DNA of 34,916 bases from Clostridia bacterium (GCA_017536635.1 JAFXHA010000033.1:1-34916), one strand, 5' to 3'. Counted from the first letter of the stretch, positions 24,311 through 33,187 are shown. Translations and numbers: made by a program. Notes: a model not told the origin generated them from the letters alone.

Positions 24311-26389
24311 TTATTCGTTGTCAGCCTTTGAAATGTCCTTGAAATATTCTTCAATTGCGTCAAGCAGGCGCGCCTTTGCCGCTGACGTGCTTTCCTCTGA
24401 GAGAGCCGCGCCCGCCACGTCAAAGTGTCCGCCGCCGCCTATCTTTTCAAGCACGAGCTGAACGTTTATCGAGCCGTTTGAGCGTCCCGATATATGAACT
24501 ACGCTGCCGATGCGAACGAGTGCGAAAGCCGCGTCGATGGATTTGACGCTGAGCAGCTTATCAGCCGCCTTTGCCGCAAGAACTCTGTCGTTGGACGAGC
24601 CGGTACCGTCGCACCAGGTTATAGCGATCCTGTCCATATATATTTCGGTGTTTGCTCCAAAGAGCGCTTCGGAACGGTAATCCTCGAAGTTTTCCTTGAA
24701 GAAGGTGCGTACGTATTCGGGACTTGCGCCTGCGTTTCGCAGATAAAGCGCCGCCGCGAAGGTGCGGCTTCCTACCGTACGCGTGAAGTTCTGAGTGTCT
24801 ACCATAATACCCGAAAGTATTACGTTAGCCTCCTCGGCTCTCAGCTTTCCGACCACCAGCGAGCATTCGAGTATCTCGCTTATCATTTCGCAGGCAGAGG
24901 ATGCCGACGGGTCGATGTAAACGAGCTGAGGCTCGTTTTCGAATTCCTCCTTCTTGATGTGGTGGTCGATAACGACGGTCTTGAAGGAGTTTTTAGCTAT
25001 CTCGGGAGCTTCAAGTATTCTGAAGTTGTTTGCATCAACTACAACGAGCAGAGTGCCGAAGGATATCTCGCCAAGGCCGGTGATGGCGTCGACGAATATA
25101 TTTTTATAATCGGCAAGCTCAATAAGTCTTGACGTGCACGCCTTAAAGTTGTCGGATTCTATGTCGGTAACGATCTTGACGTCAACTCCGAGCTGATGGC
25201 AGAGCGTAGCTACTCCCACACAGGCTCCTATTGAGTCGAAGTCGGGATTGGTATGTCCCATAACTATAACGTCGGACGCCGAGGATATCATAGAGCACAG
25301 ACGGTTTGCGATTATCTTTGCGTGTCCGCCCGAGCGCTTTTGCTGGCTCTTGGTCCTTCCGCCGAAGAAATACAGACCCGTCTCGCTCCTGAGCACGACC
25401 TGGTCTCCGCCGCGCTGAAGCGCCATATCAAGCGACACAAGCGCGTCGTGCTCTCTTTCGTAAAGAGTAGAGCCCGTGGTGGAGATTCCGATAGATACGG
25501 TGATCGGCATATTATCCTCGCCCACCTTTACCTCTCTTATCTCGTCAAGGATCTCGAACTTGTTTTTTACGCATCCGAGCAGGCTCTGACGCGACATTAT
25601 AACGATGTATTTATTTCTCTCGTACTCTCTGATGACAGCGTTTATCGACGATGCCCATCCCTTAAGTATCTTGTCTACCTTGGTAGCCTCTTCCTGATAG
25701 CTTACCTTGACGTACTGTGCTATATCCTCAAGGTTATCGAGAAGTATATATCCGACCGCGGTGTGCTCAGCCTTGTGGATCTCGGTAAGCTCGGCGAGCT
25801 CGGTTATATCCTTGAATATGAGCATATAAAAGCGTTTGCTTTTGGAATTGAGCGCGTGGCAGTCAACTCTGAACGTGTATCCACCAAAGCTTGTTCTGCA
25901 TTCGGTGTGCTTTTCAGCCGTTTCCTCGGTGCTTTCATTGGCAGATGAGGTGGGAGCCTCGGTATGCGCAAGTATCTGTTCAAGCGAGATGTTGCACGCG
26001 CCGGCGATATCGGAGTTGTAAAGAGTGTTTTTCTGCCCTGCGATATGACGCATTGCCGCGTTTACCGTAACTATCTTGCCGGATTCGTTTACTACCGCGT
26101 AGGGAATATTCAAATAGTTTTTGAAGGTGTATATAACACCGCTGTTCTGCTCCTCTGAAGCATCGCGCTGAAGCCTGAAAAGCAGTATCCTCTTGTGTAT
26201 TACAAAGGCTACAACCGCCGACAGCAACAGGTATGCGCACACGACGATTACACCGCTGACCGCAGGGTCGAGCTTTGTGTAGCTGCAAAGTGCTATGTGA
26301 GCGGCAAGAGACACTACTGCGAGAACGATATAAAATATTGCGGGCAGCTCCTCAAATCTCTTGAAAAAGTCGAATTTCTTGTTAGGCAT
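24311..26389 (-). CDS. gdpP: Cyclic-di-AMP phosphodiesterase GdpP
   Basis: GdpP (YybT) hydrolyses c-di-AMP, which controls potassium uptake, osmotic balance and cell-wall stress. The 692-residue protein has two membrane segments (about 17-35 and 45-65), a PAS domain (about 85-195), a degenerate GGDEF domain (about 208-335) in which the signature is reduced to RGGDQ, and DHH/DHHA1 domains (about 372-690). Phosphodiesterase motifs are GHTNPDFDSIG (378-388; His379, Asp383, Asp385), VDANN (451-455), IDHH (474-477) and the C-terminal GGGGHFDVAGAA. AAAGGA precedes the ATG. The yybS-gdpP-rplI-dnaB order is conserved. An 18-bp perfect palindrome lies just upstream, at 26404-26421. Confidence 0.96.
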   Translation of the reverse strand: MPNKKFDFFKRFEELPAIFYIVLAVVSLAAHIALCSYTKLDPAVSGVIVVCAYLLLSAVVAFVIHKRILLFRLQRDASEEQNSGVIYTFKNYLNIPYAVVNESGKIVTVNAAMRHIAGQKNTLYNSDIAGACNISLEQILAHTEAPTSSANESTEETAEKHTECRTSFGGYTFRVDCHALNSKSKRFYMLIFKDITELAELTEIHKAEHTAVGYILLDNLEDIAQYVKVSYQEEATKVDKILKGWASSINAVIREYERNKYIVIMSRQSLLGCVKNKFEILDEIREVKVGEDNMPITVSIGISTTGSTLYEREHDALVSLDMALQRGGDQVVLRSETGLYFFGGRTKSQQKRSGGHAKIIANRLCSMISSASDVIVMGHTNPDFDSIGACVGVATLCHQLGVDVKIVTDIESDNFKACTSRLIELADYKNIFVDAITGLGEISFGTLLVVVDANNFRILEAPEIAKNSFKTVVIDHHIKKEEFENEPQLVYIDPSASSACEMISEILECSLVVGKLRAEEANVILSGIMVDTQNFTRTVGSRTFAAALYLRNAGASPEYVRTFFKENFEDYRSEALFGANTEIYMDRIAITWCDGTGSSNDRVLAAKAADKLLSVKSIDAAFALVRIGSVVHISGRSNGSINVQLVLEKIGGGGHFDVAGAALSEESTSAAKARLLDAIEEYFKDISKADNE

Positions 26390-26403
26390 ATTTTTCCTTT
26401 CTT

Positions 26404-26421
26404 TTTCCGCACGTGCGGAAA
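26404..26421. promoter_or_regulatory. 18-bp perfect palindrome upstream of gdpP
   Basis: TTTCCGCACGTGCGGAAA is perfectly self-complementary and lies between the yybS stop (26449) and the gdpP start (26389). With no unpaired centre it makes a poor RNA hairpin, and no T-run follows on the minus strand. A dimeric DNA-binding protein site is more natural, though a weak internal attenuator remains possible. Confidence 0.45.
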
Positions 26422-26448
26422 CTATGAAAAAGTAATTATGGTTTATGC

Positions 26449-27633
26449 TCAGGCAGGGTTCTTTTTATTCTTGCGGAAGAAAAAGAATATCTTAACGATA
26501 GCACCGACGACCGCCGTGGTGATGATGACGGGGTAAGAAAGGCTTGCTATCATAAATATTACGAAGAAATAAAGCAGAGTTCCAAGACAGGACGGCGAGC
26601 GCTTGGTTACAAAGGCACGCAGTGCTGCAAGCGCCGTGATAACGTATCCGGGAAGCAGTATGACCATAAGGTTTTCTGCTACCGCTCCGTACATAGCCGT
26701 TTTTTCGGATGCGAGAGCAAAGGAAAGTATGAGCGCCAAAAGGAACAGAAACGCCGAGTGTATGCTCATATCAAACACGAGCATAGGAAGAGCCTCCTTT
26801 TTCTTCTCATCGTCATTGTATATAAGCGTCAGTGACAGCGAATGCATAAGATACGCCAACACGTTGAATATAACAACGGCGATAGCGGGAAGAAGGTTAA
26901 AGGATACGGTTACGATGTTCTCGGCCAAAAGGTCAAGGTCAAGTCCTATTGACGATACGTCGAGCATCTCCGCGGCGCTGTCTCCGATAAGAGCAAATAC
27001 TTCTTTTATCGCCTCAGTAACCTCGAGCTTTGCAGATTCAAAGAACGCCGCAATGCTTTCGGGGCTAATGCTACCGGCAAAGTTGAATATTGCAATGGCG
27101 AGCATAACGATAAGACTTATGCAAAAGCCAATGCATATATGGCAGATAGCGCTGACCTTGGGCTTTTTCTTTTTTATGGCGTAGACAGTGAGCATTGCCG
27201 CGGGAAGCGAGAAGAATATCACGGTTGCCGCAACGGGATCGCGCACTATCGCGAGTGTCGGAATATACGCGATAGCGGGAAGCGCTACCGTAACGTATAT
27301 TGACGAGTTAAAGCAAAGATATGCGAAAAGGCATATCGTGCAGGAAAGAGACGCAAATATTCCGGTCAGGATAAAGGTTCCGCCGCCGAGCAGGACCGTT
27401 GCTATAAGCATCACGACGTAGGCAAACGAGTATTTAAATCCTCCCGATGCCTTGGCAAACGCTACGGCAGAGATTATCGCGACCACAAGAGAAATGGCAT
27501 TGACGAGCCAATCCTCCATATTTACGTATAAGATAAAGGGTATGAAAACGCACGCGGCGACGTACAAAAGCGAGAACAGTATGTTTTTTGCGTTCAGCTT
27601 GCCGAGAGCGTTGTTAGAGCTGTTTTGATTCAC
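26449..27633 (-). CDS. yybS: DUF2232 multi-pass membrane protein, YybS family
   Basis: The 394-residue protein is almost entirely hydrophobic, with roughly eight to nine membrane segments and a Lys/Asn-rich cytoplasmic tail (FFFRKNKKNPA). Position directly before gdpP, together with the segment ALAYLMHS-like VLAYLMHSLSL and the overall profile, identifies it as the YybS/DUF2232 family, whose function is unknown; an energy-coupling or transport-linked role has been suggested for relatives. The start is GTG at 27633, preceded by AGAGGT. It is the first gene of the seven-gene minus-strand cluster and has its own strong promoter. Identity rests largely on synteny, so the family call is less certain than its neighbours. 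Confidence 0.75.
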   Translation of the reverse strand: MNQNSSNNALGKLNAKNILFSLLYVAACVFIPFILYVNMEDWLVNAISLVVAIISAVAFAKASGGFKYSFAYVVMLIATVLLGGGTFILTGIFASLSCTICLFAYLCFNSSIYVTVALPAIAYIPTLAIVRDPVAATVIFFSLPAAMLTVYAIKKKKPKVSAICHICIGFCISLIVMLAIAIFNFAGSISPESIAAFFESAKLEVTEAIKEVFALIGDSAAEMLDVSSIGLDLDLLAENIVTVSFNLLPAIAVVIFNVLAYLMHSLSLTLIYNDDEKKKEALPMLVFDMSIHSAFLFLLALILSFALASEKTAMYGAVAENLMVILLPGYVITALAALRAFVTKRSPSCLGTLLYFFVIFMIASLSYPVIITTAVVGAIVKIFFFFRKNKKNPA

Positions 27634-27700
27634 GGGTACCTCTTTGATTTTTAAGAATATGGGTTGAAATAATCCATAGACATAACTATCCTATTATGAT

Positions 27701-27729
27701 ATTATAACACAAGCCTTTCGTTTTGTAAA
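27701..27729 (-). promoter_or_regulatory. Promoter of the yybS-gdpP-rplI-dnaB-tilS-hpt-ftsH cluster
   Basis: On the minus strand TTTACA (27729-27724), 17 bases, TATAAT (27706-27701): 11 of 12 consensus positions. The start near 27694 leaves a leader of about 60 bases before the GTG of yybS. The seven genes have gaps of only 16-59 bases and no internal strong terminator was seen. Confidence 0.8.
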
Positions 27730-27848
27730 CATTTTTTTATAATTTTGCTATTTAATTTACAATAAATATATAATAAGCAAAATATTTATTGACGTTTTAA
27801 CGTTGAAAAGTGAAAAAATAAAAAAATTAAAAAAAATTCGAAAAAGTA

Positions 27849-27877
27849 TTGCAATCGCCCAAAAAGTATGGTATAAT
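27849..27877 (+). promoter_or_regulatory. Promoter of the rimP-nusA-rnpM-ylxQ-infB operon
   Basis: TTGCAA (27849-27854), a 17-base spacer and TATAAT (27872-27877), with TG near the -10 box. The start would be near 27884. The divergent gap 27634-27945 (312 bases) is very A/T-rich and otherwise holds the opposing promoter at 27701-27729 and the leader hairpin below. Confidence 0.85.
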
Positions 27878-27889
27878 ACACATACTATG

Positions 27890-27912
27890 AGAGTGGGCCG
27901 CAAGTCCACTCT
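27890..27912 (+). ncRNA. Leader hairpin at the 5' end of the rimP mRNA
   Basis: AGAGTGGGC (27890-27898) pairs with GTCCACTCT (27904-27912; one G-U pair) around the loop CGCAA. It begins only about six bases after the predicted transcription start and is followed by a U-rich run (TTAATTGTTTGTTTG). A comparable GAGTGGG/CCCACTC hairpin precedes rimP in many Clostridia by my recollection. It may stabilise the mRNA end or act as an attenuator of the operon, which includes nusA, itself a termination factor. Confidence 0.65.
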
Positions 27913-27945
27913 TAATTGTTTGTTTGTTGATGTGCGGAGGTACAA

Positions 27946-28416
27946 ATGGCAAAAAGTGCAAAAAATATAGCCCAGAGCGTGTGGGAAATGGCAGAGCCCT
28001 TGGCAGACGAGCTCGGACTTTGGGTCTGGGATGTTGAATTCGTCAAGGAGGGCGCGCGAAAGATCCTCAGGATCACCGTGGACTCTGAGGAGGGCGTTAA
28101 CATCAATGATTGCGAGGCTTTGCACCGCGCGATAGATCCCTTGCTTGATAAGGTCGATCTTATAGAGGAGCAGTACTACCTTGAGGTAAGCTCTCCCGGA
28201 ATCGAGAGAGAGCTCAAGACCGATATTCACATCGAAGCTTGTGAGGGTTGGGACGTTGAGGTAAAGCTTTACGCCCCCAGAAACGGCGCAAAAAGCTTTC
28301 GCGGCGTGCTGATGCCGTTTGGAGAAAACAACACGGTAAGAATCCAGACACCTACGGAAATAATGGAGTTTGAGAGAAACACGATTGCAAAAATCAGCAC
28401 ATATTTTGATATGTGA
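27946..28416 (+). CDS. rimP: Ribosome maturation factor RimP
   Basis: RimP binds the pre-30S particle and assists assembly of the small subunit. The 156-residue protein has the N-terminal alpha/beta domain (about 10-90) with VWDVEFVKEGARKILRITVD, DCEALHRAIDPLLD and YYLEVSSPGIERELK, a hallmark of the family, followed by a C-terminal SH3-like barrel (about 95-156) with GVLMPFGENNTVRI. GGAGG precedes the ATG by six bases. It is the first gene of the rimP-nusA-rnpM-ylxQ-infB operon; nusA follows after 50 bases. Confidence 0.97.
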   Translation: MAKSAKNIAQSVWEMAEPLADELGLWVWDVEFVKEGARKILRITVDSEEGVNINDCEALHRAIDPLLDKVDLIEEQYYLEVSSPGIERELKTDIHIEACEGWDVEVKLYAPRNGAKSFRGVLMPFGENNTVRIQTPTEIMEFERNTIAKISTYFDM

Positions 28417-28466
28417 TCACAAGAACAATAATAAAAAGACATATAAAATTTAAGGAGTAACTTGAA

Positions 28467-29492
28467 ATGAACAAGGAGTTTTTCGTTTCGCTTGACCTTT
28501 TGGAAAAGGAAAAAGGAATACCGAAGGAGTATATGATCGAAAAGATCGAGGCGGCTTTGCTCGCGGCTCTTAAAAAGGAATACGGAAGCAACACTATGAT
28601 GAGAGTTGCTATAAACCCCGAGAAAGAGGATCTCAAGGTCTATCTTCAGAAGGAGGTCGTTGAGGAGGTTACCAATCCTCAGTGTCAGATCTCTCTTGCT
28701 GAGGCAAAGGAGAGAAACAAGAGAATGACCGTCGGTAAGATAGTTGAGACCGAGATCAAGACCAAGGAGCTTCGCCGACTCAGCGCGGCGGCTGCAAAGT
28801 CGGTCATTATTCAGGGTATCCGTGAGGGTGAGCGTAAGGCTATGCAGGATGCATACGAGAGCAAGCGCTCGGAGATAGTAACGGCAACCGTCAGCAAGGT
28901 ATTTTCGGACAACGGAAGCGTGCTTCTTGATATGGGTACGGGACACGCAACGCTCCTCAAGAGCGAGCAGCTTCCCGGAGAGACCTTTGAGGTCGGCGAG
29001 AGGATCAAGGTATACGTTACCGAGGTAAACAAAGAGGCTCGCGGTCCTCTTGTAACTCTTTCCCGAACTCATCCCGGTCTTGTTCGCAGAATGTTCGAGC
29101 TTGAGATCCCCGAAATACAGGACGGAGTAGTTATGGTTATGGGTGTTGCCCGCGAGGCAGGCTCGAGAACCAAGATCGCGGTTATGTCCAGAGATGAGGA
29201 CGTTGAAGCGGTAGGAGCTTGTATAGGTAACCACGGAATGAGAATATCTGCTATCGTCAAGGAGCTTGGCGGAGAAAAGATAGATATTGTCAAATACAGT
29301 GAGGTGCCCGAGGATTACGTTGCGGCAGCTCTTGCTCCTGCAGAGGTCGTTTCGGTATCTCTCACCGGTGAGCGTTCTTGCAAGGTAATCGTTGACGAGG
29401 ATCAGCTTTCTCTTGCCATCGGTAAGGAAGGACAGAACGCAAGACTCGCCGCAAGACTTACAGGCATCAAGATAGACATCAAAGCCGAATAA
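28467..29492 (+). CDS. nusA: Transcription termination/antitermination factor NusA
   Basis: NusA binds RNA polymerase and nascent RNA and controls pausing, termination and antitermination. The 341-residue length matches the short Bacillota form without the C-terminal acidic repeats of E. coli. Domains in order are the N-terminal polymerase-binding domain (1-125), S1 domain (about 133-200, with VTATVSKVFSDNGSVLLDMG), and two KH domains (about 205-341), with the RNA-binding motifs IGNHGMRISAIVKELGGEKID and IGKEGQNARLAARLTG. AAGGAG precedes the ATG by nine bases. The autogenous effect of NusA on its own operon is documented in other bacteria and could act through the leader hairpin at 27890-27912. 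Confidence 0.97.
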   Translation: MNKEFFVSLDLLEKEKGIPKEYMIEKIEAALLAALKKEYGSNTMMRVAINPEKEDLKVYLQKEVVEEVTNPQCQISLAEAKERNKRMTVGKIVETEIKTKELRRLSAAAAKSVIIQGIREGERKAMQDAYESKRSEIVTATVSKVFSDNGSVLLDMGTGHATLLKSEQLPGETFEVGERIKVYVTEVNKEARGPLVTLSRTHPGLVRRMFELEIPEIQDGVVMVMGVAREAGSRTKIAVMSRDEDVEAVGACIGNHGMRISAIVKELGGEKIDIVKYSEVPEDYVAAALAPAEVVSVSLTGERSCKVIVDEDQLSLAIGKEGQNARLAARLTGIKIDIKAE

Positions 29493-29510
29493 GCTTTAGC
29501 GAGGGAAAAT

Positions 29511-29780
29511 ATGAAGCCGAGAAAGATTCCCGAGAGACAGTGCCTCGGATGCAACGAGCATAAACCTAAAATGGAGCTTTTGCGCGTCGTTAAAACTCCC
29601 GAGGGAGAGATAGTGCTGGACTTTACGGGCAAAAAATCGGGACGGGGTGCGTATATCTGCCGTGACGTTAAGTGCTTGAAGAAGGCACGTAAGACCAAAA
29701 GGATAGATTCCAACCTCGGTGTAACGGTTCCCGAAGAGGTTTATGACAGAATGGAAAGAGAGCTGTCCGAAAATGGATAA
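29511..29780 (+). CDS. rnpM: RNase P modulator RnpM (YlxR)
   Basis: The 89-residue YlxR-family protein is small and basic. In B. subtilis it binds RNase P RNA and modulates its activity, hence the name RnpM. Signatures are the N-terminal RQCLGC (9-14), RVVKTPEGEIVLD and the conserved GRGAYIC (45-51), followed by CLKKARK. The three Cys near the N and middle parts may support structure or metal binding. It starts 18 bases after nusA with GAGGG upstream, and its last codons overlap the start of ylxQ. Confidence 0.93.
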   Translation: MKPRKIPERQCLGCNEHKPKMELLRVVKTPEGEIVLDFTGKKSGRGAYICRDVKCLKKARKTKRIDSNLGVTVPEEVYDRMERELSENG

Positions 29781-30117
29781 GCTTGATAATAAAACAAACA
29801 TGGAGAGCAAGCTACTTTCTTCGCTCGGGCTTTGTGCAAGGGCAAGGGCGCTCGTGATAGGAACGCCAATGGTTACAGAAGCCCTGAGAAAGACAGGCGC
29901 GGATAAGCCAAAGCTCGTGCTTGAGGCGAAGGATACGTCGGAGAACACGCATAAGAAGATTTCGGATAAGTGCTCTTATTATGGGGTTCGCCACGTACGC
30001 CTTGATTTTACGGCGGCGGAGCTTTCGGACGCGCTTGGAAAGAGTTCGGCAGTAACGTCGGTAGCGGTATGCGATGAGAATTTTTATAAGCTTCTCGAAA
30101 AGCATATACAAGAATAA
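29773..30117 (+). CDS. ylxQ: L7Ae-family RNA-binding protein YlxQ
   Basis: The 114-residue protein has the L7Ae/L30e/S12e fold, which usually recognises kink-turns in RNA; the exact target of YlxQ is unsettled. Visible family sequence includes SSLGLCARARALVIGT near the N terminus and KLVLEAKDTSENTHKKISDKC in the middle. I placed the start at ATG 29773, which overlaps the rnpM stop (ATGGATAA) and suits translational coupling. A longer frame to 29743 exists but its ribosome binding site is too close. It is the fourth gene of the operon, 94 bases before infB. Confidence 0.88.
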   Translation: MDKLDNKTNMESKLLSSLGLCARARALVIGTPMVTEALRKTGADKPKLVLEAKDTSENTHKKISDKCSYYGVRHVRLDFTAAELSDALGKSSAVTSVAVCDENFYKLLEKHIQE

Positions 30118-30174
30118 AATAAGTAAAAAATTATTGATTTAGTAACATAACCTGATAGCGACATCAAATCCACG

Positions 30175-30211
30175 AAAGGAGTCCCGCGTGGTAGGGGACA
30201 CGGTGTAAAAT
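30175..30211 (+). promoter_or_regulatory. infB leader: ribosome binding site, six-codon mini-ORF and hairpin
   Basis: A perfect AAAGGAG (30175-30181) is 30 bases from the infB ATG, too far for direct use. Six bases after it a GTG (30188) opens a frame of six codons (Met-Val-Gly-Asp-Thr-Val) ending at TAA 30206-30208, three bases before infB. GTCCC (30181-30185) and GGGAC (30195-30199) can pair, placing the GTG in the loop. Closer to the infB ATG only a weak GGTG is seen. This suggests reinitiation, or hairpin-mediated shortening of the spacing. Confidence 0.55.
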
Positions 30212-33019
30212 ATGGCATCTAATAATTTATTGAAGGTATCTCAGTTCGCAAAGGACCTTAATTTAAAAAGTAAGGATATAGTAGAGGTGTTCGAGAGTAA
30301 GAAACTTACTCTAAAATCTCAGACTATGCTTGCGCAGGACGAGTTTGAGATACTTTTCGAAACACTTACAAGAAATAATCAAATAGATAATATCGGAAAT
30401 TATATCGACGGAGTTACTTATATTCCTTCGCGCAAGAAGGCAGAGGAGCCCAAGGCTGAAAAGGCTGCTCCTGCGCCTGTGGAAGAAAAGCCCGTAGAAA
30501 AGGCTCCCGAGGTGAAGGTCGAGACAAAGGCTCCCGAAGTAAAGGAGCCCGAGGTAAAGGCTCCCGCTAAGAAGGAAGAGCCCGCAGCAAAGGCGGCTCC
30601 TGCAAAGCCTGCGGCTCCCACCGAGAAAAAGTCCGTATCTGAGACTGTAAAGCCGAGTGTGAAGACTGAGGTCAAGGAAAATACCGTTCAAAAGCCTAAA
30701 TTTGAAGAAAAGGCAAGACCTGCGCAGACAGAGCGTCCCGCAGCGTATAATCAGACACGCCGCGATACCGCTGCACCGCAGAAGCCTCCGTTCCGCGACG
30801 GCGGCAGACCTTTTGGCAACAACGATGGCTATCAGGGTAACAGAGATAATAGAGATAACAGAGGTCAGGACCGCTTTGGCGGTGCGCAGAGACCCGACAA
30901 CAGACCGCAGAAGCCTCAGGGACAGAAGAATAACTTTGGCGGCGGCAATCAGGCTTGGGATAAGGAGGACCACGCTCCCAGAGTTCCCAAGGAAAAATTC
31001 AAGGTTCAGCCTATCGTTCGCGCACAGACGGGCAAGGGAGACGAAACTTCCAAGCAGAGAGGCGCAACGAGAATAGTAGATATGAGAGCGGGATCCGTCG
31101 ATCTTTCCAAATACGACGAGAAGCTTGACAATTTCGTTCCCGATTCTGTTGCTGACGCAAGAGGCGGAATCCAGAGAGTTAAAAAGCAGGCTCCCGGAAT
31201 GCGCGTTCAGCCCGGCAACAACGCAAAGAACAAGGGCAAGGGTAAAAAGAGCACACAGCCCGTTACCAAAGCGCCTATCAGCGTAACGCTTCCCGATGAG
31301 ATAATGGTAAGCGATCTCGCTTCGCGTCTTAAGGTAACCTCGGGTGAGGTGGTCAAGCGCCTTATGATGCTTGGAATGATGGTTACCGTTAACCAGACGG
31401 TAGATTTCGATACTGCGGCAATAGTTGCCGATGAGCTCGGAATCGCGGCAACTAAGGAAGTCGTTGTAACCATTGAGGAGAAGCTCTTCGATGAGGAGAA
31501 CGATTCCGAGGAGAATCTCGTTCCCAGAGCTCCCGTAGTTTGCGTTATGGGACACGTTGACCACGGTAAGACCTCGATACTCGACGCTATTCGTCATACA
31601 AGCGTTACCAGAGGTGAGGCGGGTGGAATCACTCAGCACATCGGTGCTTACAGGGTTAAGATAAACGGACAGGATATTACCTTCCTCGATACTCCCGGAC
31701 ACGAGGCGTTTACGGCGATGCGTGCAAGAGGTGCGCAGGCTACCGATATCGCAATACTCGTCGTTGCGGCTGACGACGGAATAATGCCCCAGACCATAGA
31801 AGCTATCAACCACGCGAAAGCGGCAGGTATTGATATAGTAGTTGCCATCAATAAGATGGATAAACCCACGGCAAATCCCGACGTTATCAAGCAGGAGCTC
31901 ACAAAGTATGACCTCGTTCCTGAGGAATGGGGCGGAGACGTTATCTGCGTTCCCGTTTCCGCGCTTACAGGTGCCGGAATCGACGATCTGCTTGAGAGCG
32001 TATTGCTCGTCGCAGAAGTCAAGGAGCTCAAGGCTAACCCCAACAGACGCGCAAAGGGAATCGTTATAGAATCGAAGCTCGACAAGGGTCGCGGACCTGT
32101 TGCTACGATGCTTGTTCAGAACGGAACTATGCGTAACGGTGATATCGTTATCGCAGGCACTGCAGTTGGACGTGTAAGAGCAATGACCGACCACAACGGC
32201 AGAGCGGTTAAGGAAGCAAAGCCTTCTGTTCCCGTAGAGGTCATCGGACTTGCAGAGGTACCCGCATCGGGCGATGAGTTCAACGTGGTTGAGGACGAAA
32301 GAATGGCAAGAATGCTTGCGGATCAGCGTCGTGAAAAGGCTAAGGAGGAGGAGTTCAAGGCAAATGCCAGAGCAAACCTCAACGACCTGTTCGCGCAGAT
32401 ATCCGAGGGCGTAAAGCAGCTTAACATTATCGTTAAGGCTGACGTTGGCGGATCGGCTGAGGCTGTAAAGCAGTCGCTTGAAAAGATATCTAACGATGAA
32501 GTAAAGGTAGTAGTTATCCACTCAGCAGCGGGCGGAATCCGCGAGGGCGACGTTATGCTTGCGGCGGCTTCCAACGCGATAATCGTAGGATTTAACGTCC
32601 GTCCCGATAAGGCGGCACTCGACAGCGCGGAGAGACAAGAGGTAGAGATTCGTACCTACCGCGTAATTTACGACTGTATCAACGAGATAACCGACGCTAT
32701 GAAGGGTATGCTTGCGCCTCAGTTCAAGGAAAATCTCCTTGGACACGCAGAGGTGCGTCAGACCATTCACGTTCCCAGCGTTGGAACCATTGCGGGCTCT
32801 TACGTTCAGGACGGTAAGGTTACCAGAAGCGCTATGATCCGCGTAGTCCGCGACGGCGTAGTGATCTTTGAGGATAAGATCTCCTCGCTTAAGCGTTTCA
32901 AGGACGACGTCAAGGAAGTTGCACAGGGCTATGAGTGCGGCATCGGCCTCGACAGATTTAACGATATCAAGGTCGGCGACGTTCTCGAAGCTTATATTAT
33001 GGAAGAGATTGCAAGATAA
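30212..33019 (+). CDS. infB: Translation initiation factor IF-2
   Basis: IF-2 is the GTPase that brings initiator tRNA to the ribosome and promotes subunit joining. The 935-residue protein has an N-terminal IF2-N helix domain (about 5-55), a long disordered Pro/Ala/Lys/Glu region (about 70-170), an Arg/Asn/Gly/Gln-rich tract (about 175-260), a second IF2-N domain (about 360-410) and the conserved core. GTPase motifs are GHVDHGKT (447-454), DTPGHE (493-498) and NKMD (547-550), followed by SALTG. Domains II to IV end in [19 protein letters not shown] and the tRNA-binding C2 region. ATG 30212 is the first start after an in-frame stop at 30206. It closes the operon and is followed by repeat copy B with its terminator. 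Confidence 0.97.
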   Translation: MASNNLLKVSQFAKDLNLKSKDIVEVFESKKLTLKSQTMLAQDEFEILFETLTRNNQIDNIGNYIDGVTYIPSRKKAEEPKAEKAAPAPVEEKPVEKAPEVKVETKAPEVKEPEVKAPAKKEEPAAKAAPAKPAAPTEKKSVSETVKPSVKTEVKENTVQKPKFEEKARPAQTERPAAYNQTRRDTAAPQKPPFRDGGRPFGNNDGYQGNRDNRDNRGQDRFGGAQRPDNRPQKPQGQKNNFGGGNQAWDKEDHAPRVPKEKFKVQPIVRAQTGKGDETSKQRGATRIVDMRAGSVDLSKYDEKLDNFVPDSVADARGGIQRVKKQAPGMRVQPGNNAKNKGKGKKSTQPVTKAPISVTLPDEIMVSDLASRLKVTSGEVVKRLMMLGMMVTVNQTVDFDTAAIVADELGIAATKEVVVTIEEKLFDEENDSEENLVPRAPVVCVMGHVDHGKTSILDAIRHTSVTRGEAGGITQHIGAYRVKINGQDITFLDTPGHEAFTAMRARGAQATDIAILVVAADDGIMPQTIEAINHAKAAGIDIVVAINKMDKPTANPDVIKQELTKYDLVPEEWGGDVICVPVSALTGAGIDDLLESVLLVAEVKELKANPNRRAKGIVIESKLDKGRGPVATMLVQNGTMRNGDIVIAGTAVGRVRAMTDHNGRAVKEAKPSVPVEVIGLAEVPASGDEFNVVEDERMARMLADQRREKAKEEEFKANARANLNDLFAQISEGVKQLNIIVKADVGGSAEAVKQSLEKISNDEVKVVVIHSAAGGIREGDVMLAAASNAIIVGFNVRPDKAALDSAERQEVEIRTYRVIYDCINEITDAMKGMLAPQFKENLLGHAEVRQTIHVPSVGTIAGSYVQDGKVTRSAMIRVVRDGVVIFEDKISSLKRFKDDVKEVAQGYECGIGLDRFNDIKVGDVLEAYIMEEIAR

Positions 33020-33034
33020 GGAAGCGGTTTTTAC

Positions 33035-33187
33035 GTTACTTTCTTTTGAAAAAGAAAGTAACCAAAGAAAACTTCCCGCTGGTTTATGGCTAAAGCCACA
33101 TACCACCCGAAATAATGAATATCGTTATCGGTGATTTATAGAATTATAAGGAAAAAATCCGTCGGACACTACGTACCGACGGATTTT
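33035..33187. repeat. Two-hairpin intergenic repeat module, copy B
   Basis: GTTACTTTCTTTT (33035-33047), GA, complement to 33062 forms the first hairpin. A spacer with CGAAATAATG and ATCGTTATCGGTGATTTAT follows, then the second hairpin at 33154-33187. Order and spacing match copy A (17837-17991), and the region between the two conserved blocks is the most variable part. The gap 33020-33336 holds this module, a degenerate relative around 33200-33240 and another hairpin at 33293-33318. Confidence 0.8.
33154..33187 (+). terminator. Terminator of the rimP-infB operon
   Basis: AAAATCCGTCGG (33154-33165) and CCGACGGATTTT (33176-33187) pair around ACACTACGTA and run into ATTTTAT. Relative to copy A one C-G pair is replaced by T-A, so pairing is preserved. 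It is about 135 bases after the infB stop. Confidence 0.7.

Noticed and set aside
28269-29234. 321-codon minus-strand frame opposite nusA
   Set aside because: It is antisense to the S1 and KH domains of NusA, with no start signal or recognisable domain.
30311-32521. 736-codon open frame on the minus strand inside infB
   Set aside because: It lies wholly antisense to a strongly conserved IF-2 gene, has no ribosome binding site at its start, and its translation is Leu/Ser/Arg-rich without a recognisable domain. It is a codon-usage shadow.
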